In this document: positions 25,110 to 37,510 of the stretch, piece by piece
Layout: every line of letters starts with the position of its first letter
Position numbering within the stretch: position 1 is the first letter of the stretch
DNA from: Oopsacas minuta
Lineage: Eukaryota > Porifera > Hexactinellida > Lyssacinosida > Leucopsacidae
Assembly (NCBI GenBank): GCA_024704765.1
Contig: JAKMXF010000077.1
Location: 387,220 to 451,219 of the forward strand
Direction: 5' to 3'
Length of the DNA stretch: 64,000 bases
Made by a program: the position numbers and the translations under genes
Notes under the pieces: generated by a model
What the model was told of the DNA's origin: nothing
Seen by the model: only the letters and a program-made list of their open reading frames with translations
The model's database searches: none

Positions 25110-26770
25110 TTTGTTTATGTATGCTAGACATATCCATTAGATATTTGAGTGCCATATATGCCACATATGGTACACAATGAATTCCTTAATAGCTCACCTT
25201 TCTTCCTAGTCTCTTGAAATATACATTCTAGGATAGCTAAGAACAGTACAATAAAAAGTCATCAAAATTCGTCTACCCCAATTTTTCATTTGTATAAGAG
25301 ACAATCAGATTATTCCTGAGGTAATTATATATTTAATTTGCTAGTTGTGGCTAGAAATACATGAGGGGAAATATAGATAAATTTTGTCAGAAAGATGTCA
25401 ACTAAATGGCCAAATAGGCTTAACAAGTAAAATATCAAATGAATACCCAATGCATATCATATGGGCTATATCACTTATAGCAAATTTTGTGAATATAGAA
25501 TATTTAAGTCTAGTTGTGAATGTTCAATGATTAATTAATTAACGTATAAATATGTTAGTGGGGAAAAGGTTGGATGGTTTGGAAGTTCTGTAGAGGTACA
25601 AGGAAGTTTGACTGAGGGTCCAATGTTATTTGATCACTCGAAAATAATATAATGCACTGACATTTAAGGATAATTATCAGTAGACAGAAAGTGGTATCAA
25701 ACGAACAATGGTCGGTTAATTTTGCCCAGCTCGAAACCATAATAGAAAGTACTCATTCTCGATTCCGATAGAATTTGTACTTTTCAATATATTTCTTCCG
25801 TGTTGAAGCATTAATAAATTTGAAGATTGGATAATTCGGTAACTAGCCGTAGATAACCCATAAACCTGTACTGCTCTAAAGTCAGTATATTATAACAACG
25901 GTGATTTTTAATGTTAATTACATATTTCAGTTGTTTGAAAGTATATCAAGCAGAATTTCTATGACCTATCTCAGATATCTGTTTCAATCTACTCTCCATC
26001 ATCAATACTTGTTGATAGAGAAATTGCGTAGTTTATTTCACTCATCGAGATTTCTACATGAGTTTGTACTAAGGTACTAGGGTAGGGATTTGCTGTTGTA
26101 ATGTATAAAGTTCGAATTAATCTATAATGCTTTCAAATTCACATGTGTTCGATCGTGGATGCTGATATCGGGATTGAGTCTTTTTCATATACCAAGCTTG
26201 AGTATTTAAATCCTTGCCAATTAAGTGTATCCTCTGAATGTATTGCATTCGACCTGATATGACTATTTTTGCAAAATCATAATGATAAAATATTTGATGT
26301 AATTGATAGTCCAGCCATTATTTAATTAAGTAAATCTATTATATTTATCAAGTCTTGAAACTTAGAAACTAAGAATGTAACAACCGAATTTCTCTAATCA
26401 ACTCTACCCATCTTAAGCGCGTTCCGAGCCTCTCTTCTTCCATATTTTCTATTCACTTTGGCCTCTCTGCACTGTATGTCATGTAACTTGGGCAGTTGGG
26501 AATAATGGTTGGAACCGCTGTCTCCAACAAGGCCATCTTCTGTCGGGGGTTCACTCTTCATTCACCTTCATCAAAATAGTCCATATTCTCCACAATGTCC
26601 ACTTTTCTGAAATGTTTGATACACATCTAAGCGATTAATTCAGGAACTAAATGTGATAATGATTTATCATTATAATTCTTGATCAGTGCTATCTAGTTCT
26701 GAATTTCGATGTGTGTCCTGTTCAGAATTCTTACAATTCAATCTAGAGTATGTGTAAGTGGAAATACATA
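25110..26770. other. Unassigned AT-rich region
   Basis: No gene or repeat boundary seen. A phrase AAGAATGTAACAAC near 26370 recurs near 29070, but the similarity does not extend far enough to define a repeat. Confidence 0.35.
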
Positions 26771-26799
26771 CAGGGTGGCCGATAAGTTCTGTCCCCTCT
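26771..26799 (+). repeat. Lone terminal repeat of the maT-like family
   Basis: The sequence CAGGGTGGCCGATAAGTTC continues into TGTCCC and follows TA at 26769-26770. It matches the left end of the element at 23918 with few changes. No transposase sequence follows, so this is a solo end or a heavily deleted copy. Confidence 0.75.
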
Positions 26800-26852
26800 C
26801 TGAATAGTGATAACTATTTATGTAGCCATTCTTATAGATTATTACTTGGCAT

Positions 26853-26885
26853 CTGTATATGGGCTAATATGTTGTGACATTTGAA
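26853..26885 (+). repeat. 33-bp direct duplicate, copy 1
   Basis: The 33 bases starting CTGTATATGGGCTAATATG are repeated exactly at 27027-27059, 174 bp downstream. Both copies lie just inside the lone maT terminus. Confidence 0.85.
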
Positions 26886-27026
26886 ACTGAGTGACAATAC
26901 TTTGCTTAGTGTACTTTCACAATTCTATGTGTAGAATAATGAAACTACCTGAGAATTAATTGAATAGTTCAGCTAATAACACAAAATGTGTTACCAATCA
27001 AATTGAATGAAATGGTACGATATGAA

Positions 27027-27059
27027 CTGTATATGGGCTAATATGTTGTGACATTTGAA
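27027..27059 (+). repeat. 33-bp direct duplicate, copy 2
   Basis: Exact copy of 26853-26885. Flanking sequence differs on both sides. Confidence 0.85.
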
Positions 27060-27061
27060 TT

Positions 27062-30000
27062 GATCCAATCCAGTGGTAATACTCGAGGAGATTCTAGTTT
27101 TCCTTCAAGCATACCTACTGACACAATTATAGTATGTTCTCCTAGCTCTACGACCTCAGTTGAGAGGTTATTGAGTATTTGTTCTAGCATAATACTTTTG
27201 TCAGGGCTAGAATAAAGCCAGATGAACTGAGGATGATCTATCATGCTAAAATGGAATACAGAAATGGAAGACTCAGAAGCCGAACAATGAGATATTTAAA
27301 TTTATTGTGCATCATTTATTTGATACGTTTTATTCATTATTCATCTTAGCTACTCAAAACCTTTTTCATTTCCTTAAAACCGAAAATACCCAGTTAATAC
27401 AGTAAATCATTCGAACATAATTCACAAGATAAGGGGTACGAATTTCGTCATCTCCAGGTTGTTGATCTGCATACTAGGTATTAACGATGTTCTATTTTAT
27501 ATGCTATATTTACATTGTGTTTCCCTTAGTAAGTTGAATTGTTGCCCTCAATTGCAATTCTTGATAATATTGAAGACAGGTAAGGTCAGCTCAAGGTGAA
27601 GTAAAAACATGATCAGGTCATGACCTGACCTTTAACAAGCCTATCTTTATTCCATTATTATGACTATTCTTGATTGGCGTACAAAGTAAACATTATCGGC
27701 TAACTGAGACGTTACTAATTATAAATGTGACACATATAACCTATTGTTCCCAATTATCCTAAATGTGTGTATAATCACTGTGAAAAATGGAAAATAATTT
27801 TGGCAGATTTCACACTCGTATACATTTTCCCAGTAAAAATAAGGTGATTGTTACTTGATAGAACAAATTTGACTTCATAATAGGAAGATGCATACAAATT
27901 GGTTTGTAAAATATAATTTTCACTCTTGATGAGAAAGATGATATCAATTTTGTTGACTAGTGTAGTGCAAAACCACTTTCCTCAATACTTCACTATCAGG
28001 ATAAATATTTGTCCTGATAATAAAGTTGATATTGGCTTGCTTTCAGCGAGTGAGAATAATGCAATTAGTTCCCATGACGAAATAGAGAATGGGGAATTCC
28101 ATGTCAAGTCAACCAGACATCTCACCAACATCAAACAATTTGGCTGAAAGTTGGCGAACAATAAGCTACTTACATTTCTTTACTTCAGTGAAAAGAACAA
28201 TGACCATGTGGTCAATGACATCACAATTTTCTATATTTTGTAGTATGCTAAGGATTTTCCAACCATTGAAATTTCTACTTCAGATTAATCTCGAATATGT
28301 CGAAACGAATTTAGTAAACTGCTTTGTAAACTGTTATTCTTATGTTATTATATATGGAGAAATCAAAAACAAGAAATAAGATAGGGTCTAACCAGGGGGA
28401 AATAAAATTATCCGGTCACGCTCCTAGCTCTCCTCATCCCGGAATATTATGCCACTAATTCAGTGAATTCGTGTAATGGTATTAGTCAATATCCGGAGAT
28501 TGGTGTTCAAAAATATTATTTCATCAAATATCATGCGCCTTGAGGAGCGTCCTGTATTCCTAGATAATCTTTTATTCTAACTGTTGTGAAGAATTGCAAC
28601 TAAAAACAAATCTTGATTGGTAAAGGAAATATGAGGTAACAAAAATGCGTATTTTAAAACTTTCATTTTTTGATAAAATTATTATAAAGTCTGAATTTTT
28701 ATATAGAAAATTTCATAGGTTAAATCTGTTCCTTTTGAGATATTCACATTTTTGTGACTGGAAGGGATATCTTCTATTCAGTAAGTTTGAACAAAATTGT
28801 GTTAAAAAGTGGAGATATGAATAAAAATTGGTATACATATACTTAAGAAACTCCTGAATAATAATATTTTCGATCCCATATGGTATTATAAACAGGGCTG
28901 TCTGCAATTTTGCAATACGTCCGGTCCCACAATGGCTAATCAATTCGAATCTCATCGAATCAACTATTAACCACCAGATTTATAATAAGTGTTTAATATC
29001 AAGCTATTTGATGGTCATTAGGCAACATTTTTATTTCTTTCCGTAAAACTCAGGAATGTGACTCAAGAATGTAACAACATTCAATTTCCAACCTTTATCC
29101 TAACTTCATTGAGTGACCTCATGTTCGACGCCAATAGGATAGCTGAATCTACTATTAAATTTCAAACCTCTAAACATTTCTTAAGCACTGATATTTCCAA
29201 ACATGCATTGGGATCTTCAAGAAATACATAGTGATTGAACCACTAAGTTTTATATATCAGATGAAAACAGAAACAATTGATCAAATTGAGACAGATTTCT
29301 GTAAAGTTCACATAAACAAGCAATCAAACGCAATACCAAATAGTTTTGACGCTTAGAATTGTCTGAGATTCTCTGCAAATAGTAGTAAATAAATACTTGG
29401 GAAGAATATTCTAGGGTTTATACAAGGAAATATAGGATACATTGAGTGCTAGTCTCGCTTCGAAGCCTGGCTACAACACTAGAGGATTAAGCATAGTGCC
29501 AAAGAAGCTAAAAAGCAGATATGGTGGGCAAGTACTTAAAAAGTATAATTGCAAATACCACTTCTTGTGAAATTATTCAATACAATTAAAAATAACAAAA
29601 TATTCTTAAAAACAATTGGAATGTATACAAATACAAATACAAAACCGATGATAATTTAGCATAATCTAACATGAGCAGCCAGGGCCGAGGTCATTATATG
29701 CAACATTCTCTATAATGATCCAGACACAAAATTATTGAACAACGATATAGAATATGCATTCACTTTCTTATGATGTAATCAAATAATGAAAACTCCACAA
29801 ATACTATATTATCACAATGCAGTTGTATAATCTTCTACTACATTATCTCCAAATCAAGTAGCATGTGAAGTAGAGAACTACAATACCATGTTTAATGAGA
29901 GTCATAGGATCTCAGCAACATCTGTTGTTCGAATGTTTTGTCTGTTATAGACCTCTCCCTTGGCGCAGGAATTTCCCTGTTATGCTAGTAGACTCTCACA

Positions 30001-33000
30001 GTAGCTGAAGATGCTCGTGTAAACAAAAGATATTAGCTAATAAATTTGGTTTGGGAACTTAGAAGTGTTTGAAGTCCAAAAATTGAGATGTTCGGATTCT
30101 CTGAGAGAAATTGAGCACCTTGATATTTTGTATCCAGCCATGTGAGCCTGCTTTAAGTTACCAGGTCAAACGTAATTGGACTAAACATCAGGGTTCCCAA
30201 TTAGTTGTGACTTTTCTCTGAGACTCTGACTCATTAAGATATACTGAAAAAATATATATGCACAGTAATATTGAAAATTGATCAGATTATTAATTCAAAA
30301 CGTCATAGTTATTGAATCAACCAAGAAGCGACATGGATCTACGTATATTCTTATCGATTTTATTACATGCGAATATATACGTATAGTTACCAACGATCTA
30401 GTGGCCACTATACTCATATAACCAAGTTGACCTGGTCAAAACCTGGTCTGGAAAAATTCTGCGCATGTATGCCCAGGTTAGATTGCACTACTGGAATGGC
30501 TCTGGTATTTCTATTACTATACTACTTCAAGTATTAGTATTATCTACAGGAACATTGCATAGCTCAGTGAACTCAAGAATCCATAATGTTCTTTCATTGG
30601 TTCACAATGATGCCTTTCAGGTTACTGAGGTCGTTCTAAGTAGTGTTTTTAGCGAGCAATGATGTTCTAGTTGACTGATGTTCAATGACTATTGGTTTTG
30701 CTTGTTCTTATTAAATCCTGACTTGTTCTTTCTCTAAAAATACGAAAGATTATTTACCTTATCATTTCGGTAATAGAAGAGAATGAAACCTATGAATTCG
30801 CAAATTCATTTTTCACGATATACGAACTGCATAATCAGTAGAATCTGTCTAATCCTACACTCGTTTGGATAGTAAATAATGTTGTTTAACTGAAATCCGG
30901 ATTATAGAGATTTCTGCTTTCACACGTTCCACTGTCAAACACAAGAGATTAATGTAATTATAAAAACAATAATATAGTGAGATAGAGAAGTTTGACGTTG
31001 CCTTAGAAGAACCAAATATTTTTGATAAGCTTAGCTTGCATCTAGCGGTAAAATTTCCTCCATCGCATTGATGTACATCGAAATATCTGGAGATCACTGA
31101 GTGAGACCTTGCAATTGTGCTTTGAATAACAAAGTATATTCAACTACCTCGTAAATGAAGAACAGGAACTCCTATATATAGATAGTTGAAATACAAATCT
31201 ATACTATTAGACGCAATGAATCTGCAAAGCGACATAGCGTATCCTGTGCCACCACAGAAGGCCATTGAATGGAAATTGGATAAACCATGGATAATCAAAT
31301 CGTAAAAATTGAACTATTTTGTGAATTCGTTTGGACTTAGTGCTGAGTATTTTCCATAGCATAGCGACCAATAAGGTCTTAAAATGTAGCAGCTTAATAA
31401 TGAAGCTAACTTGGAACACTGAGGTGTCGCACAGCGACCTAGCAAGCAAAGCTCGTTAATATAAAGGATTATATTTCTAAATTATCTAAAGGCAATTAAT
31501 CTGTCTCTCTATATATGTTTGTATTTCCAGAATTATTGTAGAGATTTTGGGACAGTTTGGCTATATATGGTCGAGTCGAATAATGGTGTTCTAAAGAAGC
31601 TGGAAGAGCCCATGATATTAGTGGTTCGTATTATATTCTAACTTTATAACAATTAACTTATGTTACATACCAAGAGTAACGAAGTTCGTCACATTCAAAG
31701 AAATTGTTCCAAACCAACCCCAAGATCAAAAGGATGAGTAGATTGGGGTAGAGAAATCCTGAAGTTTCAGAGGATATATGAATTTATCAATCTCAAACAT
31801 ATTATTCTCACCCTTGATAATAATTGTTTGAGAAATAAGCATAATGATATACATACACTTTGAACTTCATAGTTGTCCATTAAGAATTTAGCAGTTAACC
31901 TCATAACCATGTAGAGAAATCTACGACCATTAGGATGATGCTGTTCATGGTCAAGTGATCCTATTTAACAGGTGGCCCAAGGCTAACCGATGGCACAATT
32001 AAGCGGAGTATATATGTATGTTCAATATAAATTTTTCAGACAGACAAATGCGAATTTTTGTATATTAACAAAACACGGTAATTAGAATTTGAGTGAACAA
32101 TTTCCCTACTAGCTAGGAACGCTAATAAAACCTATGTAAACGATAAAAACTCACAGATAGTAGCAAATATCATGTGCACAGAAAAATATTTCTCACTTAG
32201 GGCATTCTAAAATTTCTCATTAGCTGCTCATACTAATTATCCTAATTCTACCTTATGAATTGTATATTGCATCTTGATACTCATACAACAATATGTATCT
32301 ATTGCAGTTGAGCAATTCTATCTAGCCATATGTCTGTTGATATATCTTACTTTCAATTTTCCCAGTTTTCCACTGACTAAGCAAATCTGAAGAACGAGCC
32401 TATATAAAGATTCATAGTCTATTTGGCAATTAACCACTCCATGTCCATGAAGTCACATATTATCGTGAGCATGTTCTATCAAATCCTAGAGTATAGGAAT
32501 GGGCACATCATGTAATGGGTGGTAGATGCAGCATGGAAGATGACACTCGGACCTAAGGCCAATTCGTCAACTGCCGAATATTATTTCTGAGGTTAGGGAG
32601 CTCGTGACTAGCTACAATCAACCCTCGTTGAAGTACTGGAGTTATTTCCATAGTAATAGATATCTATTCGGGAAGTGTTCATTCAATTCTATACGATATT
32701 CTCTGACATCGAAATATTTCAGTGGGGTGGATACAAAATTTCCTTGACAATAAGAGAATAGGGTTTGGTGCTAAGAGAATAGGGTGGAGAAAGTGCTTAG
32801 AGCATAGGAATTGTGACGATCGGAGGTTATGAGAAATTGTAACAGGTGATCAAACTTGTATTAATATTCTGAATCTCAGCGCAAGTAACAAAGCAAATCA
32901 TGACTCCCTGAAGGTTCTCGATCCCAGAAAAGGCAAAAATAGTTCATGCAATTCATAACTGAGGCAGTGGAAGAATATTGTATTCAACAAATTGGCTGCG

Positions 33001-33320
33001 AAATGAAAACTAATGCTGTTGATGCAATTTTGTATAAGGGGATTCAACATAATGATGCCAACTTATTACATGAAATAATTTCGATCTTTCTCACAGCATT
33101 TGCATAGTATCATAAACTGATCATTATAAATTGTTTATGAGAACAATATTATTTTATATGTTATTTTAGTGTGCAGAGCCAATGTGGTGTGTTAGGCAAT
33201 GGCAGCACAAATCAATACTAGTGCTTGCTACGGAAACATTAAGAGTTCGTTGCCGGGATAATATTAATTGCTTGCCAGGTTCTTGTACCATTTTCAAATA
33301 TAAATTATATACTACCAACG
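27062..33320. other. Long AT-rich region, probably intergenic or intronic
   Basis: No transposon ends or coding similarity were recognised in these 6 kb. If the phosphatase exon at 33.3 kb belongs to a long gene, part of this could be its intron or 3' flank. A weak candidate for a terminal exon lies at 32253-32300 on the minus strand. Confidence 0.35.
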
Positions 33321-33323
33321 TAC

Positions 33324-33459
33324 CAAAGTTTGTATCATTTTGGTTCTATTTCTTCGCATATGATTGACACATTTAAAGATATTAATTGAGCCATCATTGT
33401 GGATCTTGGTCAACATACTATCTAATAAGATAAAAGTTCCAGATCTTCCAACACCAGCA
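33324..33459 (-). CDS. Protein tyrosine phosphatase, one internal exon carrying the P-loop
   Basis: Tyrosine phosphatases remove phosphate from phosphotyrosine; receptor types act at the plasma membrane. This 136-nt exon encodes AGVGRSGTFILLDSML, the P-loop after the catalytic cysteine, then the helix ending HMRRNRTKMIQTL, which matches the family's MR-x-x-R-x-x-M-(I/V)-Q-T motif. On the minus strand a pyrimidine-rich tract ending TTTCTCTATAG precedes it and a GTACGT donor follows. The exon enters in phase 2 (its first base completes the Ser codon of the signature) and leaves in phase 0. The catalytic Cys, the WPD loop and the Q-loop must lie on other exons, none of which I could confirm nearby. 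Resemblance to the DSML and QT segments of LAR/PTPRG-like receptors is suggestive only. It has no stops or indels and is the best evidence for a living host gene here. Confidence 0.82.
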
Positions 33460-33724
33460 CTATAGAGAAAGAAATTGAAATAAGTGGAGTAATAGCATAT
33501 AAAACACAAGGGAATTTCCTAATCAAAAATGTGTAGAATAAAGTGCAAGTAACCCAATATATACTAGATATCCATATAAAGCCAAGTATTCTAGTTTCCA
33601 ATAATGCCATAATCGATACTATAACCAGAATAATGATTAGTTGAATATTAGTGCTACCTAATGCACATGATCAAACATCCTGTAGGTCAAAATAACTTGA
33701 ACGTTTACTATGTTGTAGAAAATA

Positions 33725-34060
33725 CTCAATATTACTTGCTCCATAAATGTTTAATAATGTCACAATTGATTCCAGAAATTATTACACCCGTCTACAGCAA
33801 CTTGTTGCTTGAATAAAGTGTATTAATTCCGGGAGATCGACTATACTGATTCCGAAAATTACAATTGTTTCTCTCCATAGACTCTTGTTTTCTAGAACTT
33901 GACATTTCTATTTGTTAGAAATTGATAATTGTATTCTAGCAATTATATATTTAGCAACATGTATGTGTCCAAGCCAGTCTCTAATACTAACCTTTTCGTG
34001 AGGTATGCGTGAGCTTATATTAGTATTACTATGCAATTGGCCATAAGATTGTCAAGCTTT
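33725..34060 (+). repeat. Diverged dispersed repeat, second copy near 43.47-43.76 kb
   Basis: Common landmarks in the same order are ATTACAC followed by a CACAGCAA/TACAGCAA block, TTGCTTGAATAAAGTGTATTA and, further on, CTAACCTTTTCGTGAGGTATGC. These correspond to TTGCCTGAACAAAGTATATTA and CTAACTCACTCGTCAAGTATGC in the second copy. The class is unknown. Confidence 0.5.
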
Positions 34061-34650
34061 TAGAATATCCTCAATTAACTAAAGTTCGACATAACCAAAA
34101 TACGTATATTTTTAAATTATTATCTATAAATACTGTGAACAATCCAAAATCGTTCAGTGTCTGTTTCTGGCTGGGAAACAGGAAAAGTATGAACTTTTAG
34201 GGTGGTAGAAGTGGGATATACCAAATATGTGTGCAGAACGTTGCAAGTTGCTAAAATAGACTTGTTTCCAACTGCACACAAATTGGAGAGAATCTTAAAT
34301 GATTTAATGTAGTATTAATGGTGCCAAAGTTGAATACGTAGGAGAAAGTGAAGAAAAGATTTTGCTAACGAATTATGAGCTCACAATAAAGCGAAATTTT
34401 CTGGAGTCCCCCTAATATTTTATCAGATATCTTCGATATTTTTCCATTTCTAAAGTAGCCTTCGCTGAATCTCAAACTTATCAGTTTCCCCATGTTTGAC
34501 GCTCCTGGAATAATTGAGCCTAGTGTGATCAATTTATTATGACCAAAAAAATGAAGTGTCAGAAGTTCAGAAAGAGGGGCTAGGATATGTGAATAATCCT
34601 TGTACGAAATTAGGTGACTATTGGAGTTTTACATCCAAGAGTTTGTAGTA

Positions 34651-35968
34651 CAGGGTGTCCAGAAATTAAAGTCACCTACATTATGTTAAGAATAAGAAAA
34701 TACCAGTGCACTATTGAATTCATTTATTTCTCAATACAACGACCCTCCAATTCTAAACATTTTCTGATTTTATTGGGCATCCCTGCAACTAGATTCTCGA
34801 GACAAGATGGATCAATGTTGGACCAGGCCATTTTAGAGATTTCTTAAGGTTTTCTAGGTTATTTGATTGAGACAAATCGTCAAGTCTCTGGTTGAGAATT
34901 GACCAAAGATTATCAATGGGATTCAGGTCTGGAGAGTTACCTGGCCACTTCTCTTTAGCCCAGAAATTTGGTAATTGGTTTTTGCACCAATCTTGAGTAA
35001 TGTTGGCTCTGTGGGGTGGAGCACCATCTTGCATCAATGTGGCCTTCAACGGGTCTGCTATCATTCTCTTTTCGAGTATTGTCCCTGTTTTTCGTTTGCG
35101 GTTTAGTGCATCTTTATAGGTTTTGGTCAGTATTTCAGATACATAATAAGAAGCATTCATAGTTCGTTTGGGTCGCACAAAGTGTAATTCTGATAGTGCC
35201 TGACAGCTCATCATGCCGCACACCATGATTTTCTGCGGGAATTTAGCCGTTTCCTGAGGGAGAACATCTGAAGAATTATGACACCAGACAGGATCATTTT
35301 CATGATTGGATGAATGGAAAAGTTCGAAGGGTGACTCATCTGTCCAGAGAATACATTTCCAATCATCTACTGACTACACACTGTATTTTTGACAGAATTC
35401 CAGTCTGTTTGCCTTTTGCTTTCCGGGCAATTTTGGCTGTTTAGGTCGTTTGAAGGCCTTAACTCCAGGGATTTGGATAAATATGAGTGCACAGTTCTCT
35501 TAGATATAGAATACCCCTTAGATTTCAGTTTAGCACTCAATCTTCTTGGGGATTGGTGACGTTTCCAAGAGATTTGCCAATAATCATCTTGGCCATCGGA
35601 TTCAGCAAAGATGGGCGACTGGCATCAGGTTTATGTTCGAGGCTCTGGTTGCTGGTGAGTCTCTTCCACCACCGTTTGACCCTGCGAATATCCTTCCCTA
35701 TCCTACTAGCAACTACCTTCTGAGTTAGTCCACTTGCCAGCATGCCTATTGCGCGTGTACGAACCTCAGTGCTCATAATAATAACGCTAATCAGTTGAAA
35801 GTATATAGTAAAATGAAAATGAATTTTATAATATATTTCACTAAACAGAGATGAATACTGCATAAAATTTACGAAATAGTGCATTAAGGCATATACGTAC
35901 TAGTGCTAATCAATATATGGTCAGTTAAGAAAAATATCATGAGGTGACAATAATTTCAGGACACCCTG
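34651..35968 (-). mobile_element. maT element, inverted copy 1, 1318 bp
   Basis: The ends carry CAGGGTGTCC inverted termini with TA outside (34649-34650, 35969-35970). It is the same length as the copy at 40676-41993 and in opposite orientation. By eye, the central 1.17 kb or so is identical between them. The dead transposase reads on the minus strand. The D2-D3 spacing is 37 residues. The family is distinct from the 1271/23918 family: the TIR and N-terminus differ. Confidence 0.94.
34724..35776 (-). pseudogene. maT (DD37D) transposase relic, copy 1
   Basis: Read from minus-strand ATG 35774-35776 (MSTEVRTRAIGMLASG). An N-terminal HTH (VASRIGKDIRRVKRWWKR) is followed by frame changes near 35567 and 35464, each consistent with loss of one base. 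A TAG in D1's frame lies at 35374-35376, just before DDWKCILWTDESPFELF (D1). D2 is in MQDGAPPHRAN and D3 in NSPDLNPIDNLW. A last one-base shift near 34830 moves the C-terminus (AWSNIDPSCLENLVAG) out of frame before the TAA at 34724. Every lesion is matched at the mirror position in the 40868 copy. Non-functional; the catalytic triad would be complete if the frames were joined. Confidence 0.92.
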
Positions 35969-36213
35969 TAGAAGATGTATATTCTATATTTGTAGAAACA
36001 ATAACGTAAATGCCTATGTATATCTGAATTGGACAATTGTACATTATTTTTTGCTTCCGCTTAGCCATCTTGAGGCAATGAATATTTTGATAAATGAAAA
36101 TTCACATTTGCGATTGAACTTATTGGTTATTCTATTGATTAACTACACCATAATATTGCTCAGCTATATATAAGGGCTCTCTTTGCAGAATAGTAAAATA
36201 ATCCAACATAATA

Positions 36214-36397
36214 CAGTAGAACCTCCTTAGTACGAGCACGATTGATACGAACTTTTGGATAACACGAACAAATATTTAAACAAAATCAAGTCACTAATAT
36301 GGTTTTTCTATTGATTTTGGTTATGATATTACGTCCTTCGGATAAGAAGCACAAATTTCGAAGGTCCGCTCGTGTATGTATTAACGAGATAATAATG
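36214..36397. repeat. pogo-like MITE, 184 bp
   Basis: The left end is CAGTAGAACCTCCTTAGTAC after TA 36212-36213. The right end, read inward, is CATTATTATCTCGTTAATAC, with TA at 36398-36399. Interior echoes include GATACGAAC and ACACGAAC. It lies in the loop between the inverted maT copies. Confidence 0.6.
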
Positions 36398-36399
36398 TA

Positions 36400-37510
36400 T
36401 CCTAGAATAAGTTAGGAATGTGCTAAATAAATGCATATCAAGTTTGAGTTTGGTAATTATGTCATATTTGAAGCTATAGAAAGCAAAAACTAGCGCAAAT
36501 TTCATTTCATAGTGAATAACGAAACGATCTATAAACTTATATATACAAAAACCAAAATGGAATAAACCAGTGAAGTAACTAACGTAAATATTTTAGAGGA
36601 TATATGCAAGACACCTAATGAATGTATTTATGGGGCTTTCATCGGCAAGTGAAACTCCAACATTGGACAGAATATTAGTTCATTATACCAACTTACTAGT
36701 GACTGTAATGATGGCGGTGAGTTAAAAGAAATTCAAAAGAGGGAGGCAAAAATCTAGCAATAAACTGATCAGAAGGTATCGAAAACATATAGCTAGGAAT
36801 TTTCTTTCTCTCATAATTCGAAGGTTATGTTAATAATACAAATCTCCCCAAAGGGTCAAAATGAAAGGAATGAGGAGAATTAGGAATTGAATAAAGTCAA
36901 AGATATTATTAGAGAACAAGGCGCAGGAATCTCTTGTAATTTTTTATCCCTAAATCGGAATGAAAGAATCCAAATTTTAGATTGAAGCACAAAAATAACA
37001 CCTATATTTTTTCCAACTAATCATAAAGTTGAAATAATCACTAACGAATGAATTTAGTCGTTCATTCACTGCGCTAAACAATAAGAAATTGACAATAAAA
37101 AATTGTATAACTTTAACGTTTACCCTATTACACAGGTCAATAAAATTTAACTTCATTTTCTTATCAAGTATTAGATTGACATTTTCTAAGTTAGTTTTTA
37201 CGCTGAATTCAAATCTACTTTCAGATTCTTTCCAGCACGTCCAGTTTTTTTTTTTCCATCTACAAGTCAACGATTTTTATGTATTTCCTAAATCTTTCCT
37301 GTTATTTTAAGGTAGTGGCTGTCTTTTTGTCTTCTTACATGATAGCCATCTGAAATAAATCAACGTTTCAATGTTTTAGATTAATGCCAAGATAATATCA
37401 GTTATTACCCTAGCTCTTCATATAATTATTCACATTCATGCATGTATCAACTACTCACAAACTAAGGGGAAATACATATCCATCTAGAAGTATAAAGGTA
37501 GCTAACCAAA
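36400..37510. other. Unassigned spacer inside the maT loop
   Basis: A 97-codon minus-strand frame (36977-37270) has no recognisable similarity. A 12-base T run lies near 37243. Confidence 0.35.

Noticed and set aside
27038-27244. 68-codon minus-strand frame that looked protein-like (TIIVSVGMLEGKLESP)
   Set aside because: Considered as a retroelement protease fragment, but no D(T/S)G motif or neighbouring pol sequence is present.
31207-31449. 80-codon minus-strand frame near the phosphatase exon (HKIVQFLRFDYPWF)
   Set aside because: Compared with the phosphatase WPD-loop region; the WPD motif is absent and it lies on the wrong side of the P-loop exon.
36977-37270. 97-codon minus-strand frame inside the maT loop
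   Set aside because: No recognisable domain and a lysine/asparagine-rich composition typical of random AT-rich translation.
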